Source of the DNA: SOKP01 sp048887165
GTDB taxonomy: Archaea > Asgardarchaeota > Lokiarchaeia > Sigyniarchaeales > SOKP01
Assembly: GCA_048887165.1 (NCBI GenBank)
Contig: JBHLJZ010000161.1
Coordinates: 1 to 6,449 of the forward strand
Direction of reading: 5' to 3'
Length of the DNA: 6,449 nt
In this document: one piece after another, positions 1-5,844 of the stretch
Layout: every line of letters begins with the position of its first letter
Position numbering within the stretch: position 1 is the first letter of the stretch
The notes under the pieces: model-generated
The model's database searches: none
Seen by the model: the letters and a program-made list of their open reading frames with translations, nothing else
Told to the model about the DNA's origin: nothing
Translations under genes and position numbers: made by a program

Positions 1-2814
1 TCTTCCTCCGGTTTATCGAGAGATGAAGCAAATAAACGTTTAGAAATCTATGGTTATAATGAAATCCCTAAAGCTTCTAAAGGATTTATTAAAATCTATT
101 TAGCTCCTCTTTTTAATTGGTTAATTGTAATTTATCTAATAGGAGCATTAATTCTATTTTTAGCAGTCGTATTCGGTGGGGAAGGAAATTTGGCATTCAT
201 TCTCTTAACATTGGCAATAGTGGCACTAAATTGTGCAGTTGCTATTATTCAGCAATATAGAGCTACAAAAAAGCTAAATGCTCTAAGAGAAATGACTGCT
301 CCGACTACTACTGTTATAAGAAATGGGCAAAAATTAGATATACCAACGAAAAATGTAGTTGTGGGAGATTTGTTAGTCTTAACACAGGGAGATAAAATTC
401 CTGCTGATGGAAGAATTATTCAATCAAGTAATCTTGAAATTAATGAAGCACCTTTAACAGGGGAAAGTGAACCAGTAAAAAAATTACAAGTTGGCTCTGC
501 AATTGAAAAAGAAGAATTAGCAATCTCCGATCGCAATAATATGGTGTTTTATGGGACTTATATTACTACTGGTAATGGAACGGCTATAGCAGTTAAAACT
601 GGTAAAGATACTGAAATAGGAAAAATATCACAAGGTTTAGAGGAAGCTGGGACTAGTGAGATCCCAATTAGACAAAAAATGAATAATTTTGGAAAATGGT
701 TGGGTCTAATTGTTTTAGGATTTTGGTTTATAATTTTAATGATTGTTTGGGGTGCCACTGGTGATTTAGATATTGTTACAAGCTTAAATTCTGCGATGGA
801 CTTACTTCCTATTAACATTCCGCTGTTAGTTACTATTATATTACTGACCGGAGTATTAGCTATGGCTCATCACGGAGTCATAATAAGAAATCTTGCTTCA
901 GTTGATAGTTTAGGTCGAGTTAGCGTTGTTTGTTCTGATAAAACAGGAACTTTAACTAAAAACCAGATGAGCATCCAACATGTCTGGACTAACGGTTCTA
1001 CTTTCAAAGTAACTGGAAGTGGTTATAGTCCAGAGGGAGACATTATTCTTGTTGATGATTCAAAGAATCCTACTTATATTAAACATATTGACGATTATCC
1101 TCAACTTAAACTGTTATTAACTGCTGGTTTCCTTAATAATAATTCTGCTTTAGTAAAAAATGAAATTGAAATTGGGGGTAAAATCATTCCAAACTGGAAT
1201 GTAATTGGGTCTCCCACCGAGGGAGCTTTAATGGTACTATTTCAAAAGGGTATGGGAGATTATCTCCTAGAAGATTTTGAGTATATAAAAGAATATCCAT
1301 TTGATTCAAAAGTAAAAAGAATGACAAAGATTTATAAAAGACAAGGTAAATACTACTCCTTTACTAAAGGTGCTAGTGAGATTTTAATTCCCTTATGTAA
1401 AAAAGGTCTCTACAAGGATAGTGAAGTAGATTTTATTGATGAAGTAAAAGAGAAGGTTATAAAGATTGCTGATCATTATGCTGGCCAAGGATATAGAATC
1501 TTAAGCTTGTGTTATAAAAAATTAGATGATCTACCTCCAGAGAACGATAAAAGCAGAGAAATTTGTGAGTCTGATATGATCTATATTGGTTTCGTTACCA
1601 TATTAGATCCTCCTAGAGAAGGTGTTAAAGAATCTGTAGAACAATGTCATAATGCTGGGGTGGATGTTTTAATGATAACAGGCGACTCCTCAAGAACAGC
1701 AAGAGCCATAGCACAACAAATTTCTATTATTAAAGATCCGGATGAATTAGTTGTTGAGGGAAAAGAGATTAAGAATTTGAAGTCATTTTATGATTTTAGT
1801 CGGATAAAAGTTTTTTCCAGAGTCTCTCCAGAACATAAAGAAGATATTGTAGAAAAATATCAAGATGCTAATAAAGTGGTAGCAATGACAGGAGATGGTG
1901 TTAATGATGCTTTAGCATTAAATATGGCTGATGCCGGTATTGCATTAGGGATTCAAGGTACAGATGTAGCAAAAGAGGCCTCAGATATGGTAATCTCTGA
2001 TGACTCATTTAATTCAATTGTGACAGGTATAGAAGAAGGTCGTGGTATATTCTCTCGCATTAGAGCAGTAGTATTCTTCTACATTTGTATCAACGTTTTT
2101 GAAGGTATTGTCCAATTTATCTTAGCTTTTATAGTAGGACTCCCATATTTTTTAGATGAGACTTTTTATCTACAATGGATTTTTCTTTCAATAACATTGC
2201 ATATATTTCCAGGCCTACTATTGACATTTGATACTACATCTAAGGATGTGATGAAACAGAAACCACGGGATGAAGAAGAAATTTTATCGAAAAACACTAT
2301 GTCTTTACTTTTTGCCTTCGGGTTTCTATTAATGATTAGTATGATTGTGTCATATTTTATCGTTATTACAGGATGTTATCCTTTATTTCCAGAAAATTGG
2401 AATTTTGGGGGATTAAATAATGCATATCTCTATTCACCCACTACTTATTCTCTTTATTCAGATGGAATAGACCTAACTGTAGCTAAAACATTAACAATGT
2501 TAATGGTTACACTTTTTTTCTGTGAAACTTTTTTGGTTTTTCAGATACGACGACCAAATAAATCTTTAATAAAGAGTATCAAAGAAGACAGTAATAAATT
2601 TATGTACATTCTTATAGGTTTATTATTTGGTTCTTTTCTTGCATTAATGTACATCCCTGGAGTTCAAGTTACTTTGGCCTCTTGGGGATTAAATTTCATG
2701 TTTATGTTTTTAACTGCTTTTGATTGGATAGTGTGTTTCTTAATTTCAACAATTTGCATAGTCTCATTTGAAATTGTAAAGTATATTTCGCGAACACGAG
2801 GTATTTATTTCTAA
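1..2814 (+). CDS. P-type cation-transporting ATPase, P2-like (5' end outside window)
   Basis: An integral-membrane ion pump that couples ATP hydrolysis, through an aspartyl-phosphate intermediate, to cation transport. The frame is open from base 1 and begins inside the N-terminal cation-ATPase domain (GLSRDEANKRLEIYGYNEIP), so the TTG at 190 is internal and only a short N-terminus is missing. In window numbering (codon 1 = bases 1-3): M1/M2 about 37-85; actuator-domain TGES 153-156; M3 about 231-253; M4 with PINIP 270-274; phosphorylation motif DKTGT 313-317 (Asp313); GSPTEGAL from 403; FDSKVKRMT 434-442; ATP-site KGAS with Lys456; DPPR 536-539; TGD 560-562; hinge GDGVND 631-636; then M5-M10 to residue 937. 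All catalytic motifs are intact. DKTGTLTKNQM and the six-helix C-terminal part resemble P2 pumps (Ca2+, Na+/K+ types) more than P3A proton pumps. However, M4 lacks the PEGLP glutamate and M6 lacks an aspartate, so I do not assign the ion. TAA stop at 2812-2814. Confidence 0.95.
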   Translation, partial: SSSGLSRDEANKRLEIYGYNEIPKASKGFIKIYLAPLFNWLIVIYLIGALILFLAVVFGGEGNLAFILLTLAIVALNCAVAIIQQYRATKKLNALREMTAPTTTVIRNGQKLDIPTKNVVVGDLLVLTQGDKIPADGRIIQSSNLEINEAPLTGESEPVKKLQVGSAIEKEELAISDRNNMVFYGTYITTGNGTAIAVKTGKDTEIGKISQGLEEAGTSEIPIRQKMNNFGKWLGLIVLGFWFIILMIVWGATGDLDIVTSLNSAMDLLPINIPLLVTIILLTGVLAMAHHGVIIRNLASVDSLGRVSVVCSDKTGTLTKNQMSIQHVWTNGSTFKVTGSGYSPEGDIILVDDSKNPTYIKHIDDYPQLKLLLTAGFLNNNSALVKNEIEIGGKIIPNWNVIGSPTEGALMVLFQKGMGDYLLEDFEYIKEYPFDSKVKRMTKIYKRQGKYYSFTKGASEILIPLCKKGLYKDSEVDFIDEVKEKVIKIADHYAGQGYRILSLCYKKLDDLPPENDKSREICESDMIYIGFVTILDPPREGVKESVEQCHNAGVDVLMITGDSSRTARAIAQQISIIKDPDELVVEGKEIKNLKSFYDFSRIKVFSRVSPEHKEDIVEKYQDANKVVAMTGDGVNDALALNMADAGIALGIQGTDVAKEASDMVISDDSFNSIVTGIEEGRGIFSRIRAVVFFYICINVFEGIVQFILAFIVGLPYFLDETFYLQWIFLSITLHIFPGLLLTFDTTSKDVMKQKPRDEEEILSKNTMSLLFAFGFLLMISMIVSYFIVITGCYPLFPENWNFGGLNNAYLYSPTTYSLYSDGIDLTVAKTLTMLMVTLFFCETFLVFQIRRPNKSLIKSIKEDSNKFMYILIGLLFGSFLALMYIPGVQVTLASWGLNFMFMFLTAFDWIVCFLISTICIVSFEIVKYISRTRGIYF

Positions 2815-2824
2815 TCTTTTTCTT
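2815..2824 (+). terminator. T-rich tract after the P-type ATPase gene
   Basis: TCTTTTTCTT begins at the base after the stop codon. Archaeal RNA polymerase commonly terminates at short T tracts on the coding strand without needing a hairpin, and none is seen here. The position is right, but in such AT-rich DNA a T tract is weak evidence. Confidence 0.3.
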
Positions 2825-2852
2825 AATAAAATCATTTGAAAATAAGATAGCT

Positions 2853-2860
2853 TTTATTAT
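2853..2860 (+). promoter_or_regulatory. Possible TATA box for the GNAT gene
   Basis: TTTATTAT is centred about 26 nt before the ATG at 2883, with a purine-rich stretch (AATAAGATAG, 2841-2850) directly upstream where a BRE would lie. This spacing would put the transcription start at or next to the ATG, giving a leaderless mRNA. That agrees with the absence of any Shine-Dalgarno-like sequence before this ATG. The whole spacer is AT-rich, so chance matches are common. Confidence 0.35.
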
Positions 2861-2882
2861 TTCGTGTAAATTATATCTTCTT

Positions 2883-3428
2883 ATGTTAAAGGGAGAACGC
2901 GTTAGTCTAAAACCACTTGAAAAAAAATATATTGAACAGTTTTTAAAATGGTTTAACGATCCTGAAATAACTCAGTATCTCTTAATGTATAGACCACTTA
3001 CTAGCATGGAAGAAGAAGAGTGGTTTAACGAGCTTAAGAATAAACCAAATGAAGTTTATTTTGCTATCGTAATAAACGATAAATATAATAAAGAAAAGCT
3101 TATTGGAAATTGTGGCATACGTGGTATCAATAGTAAAGATAGGGTTGGTAATTATGGCATTGTTATCGGAGAGAAAGATTATCAAGGAATGGGTTATGGT
3201 ACAGAAGCAATGAGATTATTAGTAGATTATGGTTTTAACACACTAAACTTAAATAGAGTTGAATTATCTACATTTAGTTTCAATTCTCGAGCCTATAAGT
3301 CTTATTTAAAAGTAGGTTTCGTTGAAGAGGGAAGAAAACGCCAAGCTGTCTACAAAAATGGAGAATACCATGATGAAATCATGTTTTCAATATTAAGATC
3401 CGAATGGGAAAAACGTAAATCACCCTAA
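2883..3428 (+). CDS. GNAT family N-acetyltransferase, RimJ/RimL type
   Basis: A 181-residue cytosolic protein expected to transfer an acetyl group from acetyl-CoA to an amine. The acceptor could be a protein N-terminus, a polyamine or a small molecule and cannot be read from the sequence. The start MLKGERVSLKPLE followed by WFNDPEI (residues 23-29) is the usual N-terminal pattern of the RimJ/RimL (Acetyltransf_3) group. The acetyl-CoA pyrophosphate-binding motif A is YQGMGYGTEAM, with the Q/R-x-x-G-x-G/A core at 101-106. The later block FNSRAYKSYLKVGFVEEG (133-150) matches the family's conserved N-x-x-A...Y-x-x-x-GF motif. The length is typical for a complete single-domain member. ATG at 2883 has no ribosome binding site but a TATA-like box about 26 nt upstream, so it is probably leaderless. 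It lies 68 bp after the ATPase stop, and its role relative to its neighbours is unknown. Confidence 0.9.
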   Translation: MLKGERVSLKPLEKKYIEQFLKWFNDPEITQYLLMYRPLTSMEEEEWFNELKNKPNEVYFAIVINDKYNKEKLIGNCGIRGINSKDRVGNYGIVIGEKDYQGMGYGTEAMRLLVDYGFNTLNLNRVELSTFSFNSRAYKSYLKVGFVEEGRKRQAVYKNGEYHDEIMFSILRSEWEKRKSP

Positions 3429-3439
3429 AAAAAATTATT

Positions 3440-3460
3440 TTAATTAATAAATTAATTTTT
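3440..3460 (+). terminator. Weak AT-only hairpin followed by T5
   Basis: TTAATT (3440-3445) and AATTAA (3450-3455) can pair around a 4-nt loop, and TTTTT (3456-3460) follows directly, 12 nt after the GNAT stop codon. The stem has no G-C pair, so any terminator activity would more likely come from the T run, in the archaeal manner. The same T run overlaps the candidate TATA element of the next gene. Confidence 0.3.
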
Positions 3461-3466
3461 AAAATA
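3458..3466 (+). promoter_or_regulatory. Possible TATA element for the DUF362 gene
   Basis: TTTAAAATA lies about 50 nt before the ATG at 3512. A start site some 25-27 nt downstream (about 3489) would give a leader of roughly 22 nt that still contains the GGTGAG ribosome binding site. The nearer TATAAAA at 3490-3496 would start transcription inside the gene and is less likely to serve it. The evidence is sequence match and spacing only. Confidence 0.28.
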
Positions 3467-3476
3467 TTCAATATTC
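3463..3476 (+). repeat. Tandem 7-bp direct repeat AATATTC x2
   Basis: AATATTC occurs at 3463-3469 and again, perfectly and without a gap, at 3470-3476, just downstream of the candidate TATA element of the DUF362 gene. It could be a regulator half-site pair or a chance slippage repeat in AT-rich DNA. The repeat is directly visible, and any function is speculation. Confidence 0.4.
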
Positions 3477-3500
3477 AAGTCAATATAAGTATAAAATTAT

Positions 3501-3506
3501 GGTGAG
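3501..3506 (+). promoter_or_regulatory. Ribosome binding site GGTGAG deciding the DUF362 start
   Basis: GGTGAG ends 5 nt before the ATG at 3512 and matches the GGTGA core complementary to the 3' end of archaeal and bacterial 16S rRNA. It is the only clear Shine-Dalgarno sequence in the window. An ATG at 3499 just upstream is followed by only five codons before a stop, so 3512 is the real start. Confidence 0.65.
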
Positions 3507-3511
3507 AATTT

Positions 3512-4834
3512 ATGAGTAAATATAAAGTATCCATTGTTAAATATGAAAAGCCTTTGGAATCATTACGCAAAGTTATTGAGCTCGCAAATGGGTTTGAAAA
3601 CCTACCTATTAAAGGTAAAATATTTATCAAACCCAATTTAGTATATTGGAATAGACATTGTGACATTCCTAAATGGGGAATGCTTACTACCTCTAGAGTA
3701 ATGGAAGATCTCATAATTTTACTTAAAGAACGTGGTGTAGAAGATATTACTATTGGAGATGGGATAATATCTGATGATCCAAATGATAAAGAAACCCCTA
3801 AGGATGCTTTTGAAAAATTAGGTTATAATCTTTTAAAAGAAAAATATGGAGTTAAAGTTTATGATATGTTTGAGCGTCCTTATGAAAAAGTAGAATTAAC
3901 AGAGGGTTTATCGATAAAAATGAATTCTGAAATGCTTCATGCTGATTTTTTAATAGATGTTCCAGTTCTTAAAACTCATGCTCAATGTGTTGTAAGCTTA
4001 GGTATAAAGAATTTAAAAGGTTTAATAAATATCCCATCAAGAAAAAAGTTCCATGGTGCTGATCCTAAATTTAATCTTCATTATAATGTAGCTCAACTTG
4101 CGAATTTGATACCTCCAAGTCTTACGATTATCGATGGAATTTATACTCTTGAACGAGGCCCAACTTTTGATGGAAAAGCTCATAGAAGCGACATTTTAGT
4201 TGCTTCCACAGATATTCTCTCGGCAGATTTGGTAGGATCAAACTTATTAGGAATTGACCCAATTGCTGTTCCGCACTTAGTTCAAGCTGCTAAAGATAGA
4301 AATCGTCCAACAGATTTATCTGATATTAAGGTAATAGGAGAAAGTATTGATGATTTGGCAATTCCACATGGATGGGAATTTATTTATAAGAATAATAATA
4401 CACTGCCGCTCTCTTATGCAAAAGCTGGTATTGGAGGTATAAAGTATCGAAGATATGATGAAACAATGTGTACTTTTTGTAGCTTTTATAATGGAATCAT
4501 CTTGGTTGCGATAAAAGAAGCATGGAAAGGTAAGGATTTTGATAATATTGAAGTTTTAACGGGAAAAGTTATGGAACCATCTCCGGGAAACAATAAGACG
4601 ATTCTACTTGGTCAATGTCAATATAATAAAAATAAAGATCATCCAAATATTAATCAACTTATTGCTATAAAGGGATGCCCACCTGAAGTTGAAGATATTC
4701 AGGCAGCACTAAAAGAAGCAGGAATCAGAGCTCCTTCTTATCTTTTTAAGAATATTGATAAAGCTCCTCTCCTATTCTTAAATAAATATAAGGGAAAACC
4801 TGAATTTGAAGAACAGTTTTATCAATTACTTTAA
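3512..4834 (+). CDS. DUF362 domain-containing protein with four-cysteine C-terminal region
   Basis: A 440-residue protein, apparently cytosolic, with no signal peptide or membrane helix. Family marks in order are GKIFIKPNLV (about 35-44), GDGI in the next strand-turn, the block VPVLKTHAQCVV then GIKNLKG (about 150-170), and TIIDGIYTLERGP around Asp208. These are typical of the DUF362 family, whose biochemical role is not established to my knowledge. The C-terminal part (about 315-410) carries Cys320-x2-Cys323, Cys369 (LGQC) and Cys389 (KGCPPEVEDI). This is an arrangement that could bind an iron-sulfur cluster or another metal. It differs from the eight-cysteine ferredoxin tail found in many DUF362 proteins. 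The cluster is inferred from cysteine spacing only. The start is fixed by the GGTGAG at 3501-3506. Neighbours give no functional clue. Confidence 0.88.
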   Translation: MSKYKVSIVKYEKPLESLRKVIELANGFENLPIKGKIFIKPNLVYWNRHCDIPKWGMLTTSRVMEDLIILLKERGVEDITIGDGIISDDPNDKETPKDAFEKLGYNLLKEKYGVKVYDMFERPYEKVELTEGLSIKMNSEMLHADFLIDVPVLKTHAQCVVSLGIKNLKGLINIPSRKKFHGADPKFNLHYNVAQLANLIPPSLTIIDGIYTLERGPTFDGKAHRSDILVASTDILSADLVGSNLLGIDPIAVPHLVQAAKDRNRPTDLSDIKVIGESIDDLAIPHGWEFIYKNNNTLPLSYAKAGIGGIKYRRYDETMCTFCSFYNGIILVAIKEAWKGKDFDNIEVLTGKVMEPSPGNNKTILLGQCQYNKNKDHPNINQLIAIKGCPPEVEDIQAALKEAGIRAPSYLFKNIDKAPLLFLNKYKGKPEFEEQFYQLL

Positions 4835-4854
4835 CCATAGTGATTGGGTAGGTA

Positions 4855-4883
4855 AGAATAAATATCAAGAAATTTCTTATTCT
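4855..4883 (+). repeat. Nested inverted repeats upstream of the VTT gene
   Basis: AGAATAA (4855-4861) is the reverse complement of TTATTCT (4877-4883). Inside this lies the perfect 12-bp palindrome AAGAAATTTCTT (4867-4878). The two pairings overlap and would be mutually exclusive. The site sits between the DUF362 stop and the TATA-like box of the VTT gene, where an operator or a 3'-end structure would be possible. No T run follows that would make it an obvious terminator. Confidence 0.4.
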
Positions 4884-4890
4884 ATTATTC

Positions 4891-4899
4891 TATATAAAA
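4891..4899 (+). promoter_or_regulatory. Probable TATA box for the VTT-domain gene
   Basis: TATATAAAA is centred about 27 nt before the ATG at 4922, which is the archaeal spacing for a leaderless or near-leaderless transcript starting at that ATG. The same box is too close (about 18 nt) to serve the in-frame GTG at 4913, so it also supports the choice of ATG. It is the best TATA match in the window. Confidence 0.45.
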
Positions 4900-4921
4900 A
4901 AAGATACTTATAGTGAAAATC

Positions 4922-5650
4922 ATGAAAAAACTTGAAAAATCTGATCTGTTTCTCATAATCTTTTTTGTAATTATCGTGGTAGTAACAATTATTAGCTTTA
5001 TATATAGGGATGTGGGAGCGTTACTCGATGTTAGTAACTGGTTTGATGTAGATGCTTTAGGAACAGCCAATTATTGGATGGCCATAGGCATTGTATCAAT
5101 CCTCTGCTTTATAGGAGCCTTAATTCCCATTCCGGTTCCATACATGATTCCCGTTGCTTTGTTTTCAGCTGCATGGTTTGCAGGAAACGTACATACTTCG
5201 GGCATTCTTATTACAGGCATTATCTTTTTTTCAGCAATTTCAAACACGATTGGAGATCTTTTAGATTACTACATTGGAAGAGGGGCAGAGTATGTTCTAA
5301 GTCAGGATGATCCAGATTTACAAAATCGATGGGTAAAGATTATTCTTAAGAAACCAAAAGTAATCCCAGGCGTGATCCTAATTTTTGGAATATCACCGCT
5401 CCCGGAGTCTCTGCTCATGGTACCATTAGGCATGGTAAAATACGATGTAAAAAAGACGTTTATTTGGATGTTACTTGGAAAGATAATAATGATGCTTATA
5501 ATGGCATTATTAGGAATCTTCGCCCAACAATATCTTGGATTATTTAGTGGTGAAGGTATCACTGGATTGATCATAGGAATTGCGTCACTTTATATAATGT
5601 ACTTTATGATTGTATTCTTTTTCAAATTCAAACCAAAAGAAGATAATTAA
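4922..5650 (+). CDS. VTT-domain (DedA/SNARE-associated superfamily) membrane protein
   Basis: A 242-residue polytopic membrane protein of the VTT/DedA superfamily. Members are linked to lipid scrambling or lipid-carrier and ion transport; the substrate here is unknown. Visible features are helix 1 (about 8-28), a long hydrophobic segment with the re-entrant IPIPVPYMIPVAL (68-80), GDLLDYYIGRGAEYVL (111-126) matching the family's G-D-x-x-x-Y-x-x-G-R block, a second proline-rich turn GISPLPESLLMVPLGM (156-171) followed by the KYDVKKTFIWMLLGK block, and a final helix (about 213-234) before a charged tail. The first hairpin lacks the acidic residue many members carry, while the second has Glu162. 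ATG 4922 is preferred over the in-frame GTG at 4913 because of the TATA box spacing. The GTGA at 4913-4916 could also act as a weak ribosome binding site for that ATG. Subfamily placement is moderate. Confidence 0.75.
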   Translation: MKKLEKSDLFLIIFFVIIVVVTIISFIYRDVGALLDVSNWFDVDALGTANYWMAIGIVSILCFIGALIPIPVPYMIPVALFSAAWFAGNVHTSGILITGIIFFSAISNTIGDLLDYYIGRGAEYVLSQDDPDLQNRWVKIILKKPKVIPGVILIFGISPLPESLLMVPLGMVKYDVKKTFIWMLLGKIIMMLIMALLGIFAQQYLGLFSGEGITGLIIGIASLYIMYFMIVFFFKFKPKEDN

Positions 5651-5844
5651 AGTGTAAATACCAGTAATGCACACAATATCAATCGAAATCTGATGGCATG
5701 TATTGTCCAAGGGATTAGGCATAACACCGTCATTAGCTCTTTGAATATTATAACACACTTCAACACTCTCTTCTCCATCTTATGTTATCTTTCTCTTCAA
5801 CTTTTTCTAAGTTAGGTTGAATTCGAAAGAATTAGCTGCTTTAT
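5651..5844. other. Convergent intergenic spacer
   Basis: A 194-bp spacer separates the converging VTT and carboxylesterase genes. Its second half (about 5758-5808) is pyrimidine-rich on the + strand, ending in CTTTTTCT (5801-5808), a possible archaeal termination tract for the VTT transcript. AATTC-GAAA-GAATT (5820-5833) can form a 5-bp stem with a GAAA tetraloop, next to the esterase stop. I see no tRNA, box C/D signature or good terminator for the - strand gene. A 43-codon antisense frame here is treated separately as doubtful. Confidence 0.5.

Noticed and set aside
190..192. TTG as start of the P-type ATPase
   Set aside because: The frame is open upstream to base 1 and encodes a recognisable N-terminal cation-ATPase domain and M1, so this Leu is internal, at the start of M2.
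558..818. Antisense frames within the ATPase, GNAT, DUF362 and VTT genes (for example this one)
   Set aside because: They are fully covered by strongly supported + strand genes, show no recognisable domain, and their composition mirrors the sense codons.
3490..3496. TATAAAA as the promoter of the DUF362 gene
   Set aside because: It lies only 16-22 nt before the ATG. Transcription from it would begin inside the coding region and miss the ribosome binding site.
3499..3519. Six-codon leader frame (ATG at 3499) overlapping the DUF362 start
   Set aside because: It is created by the GGTGAG ribosome binding site and the true ATG. A five-residue extension after Met has no sign of being a regulatory leader.
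4913..4915. GTG as start of the VTT-domain gene
   Set aside because: It adds only three residues. The TATA box at 4891-4899 is too close to it and correctly spaced for the ATG at 4922, and GTGA itself could act as a weak ribosome binding site for that ATG.
5074..5310. Alternative + strand 78-residue frame inside the VTT gene
   Set aside because: It lies wholly within the VTT gene in another frame, has a His/Arg/Ser-rich composition typical of a shadow frame, and no family features.
5651..5844. Possible small RNA in the convergent spacer (CTGATGG near 5691)
   Set aside because: It is not a proper box C (RUGAUGA), no box D follows at a suitable distance, and no cloverleaf or strong hairpin can be drawn.
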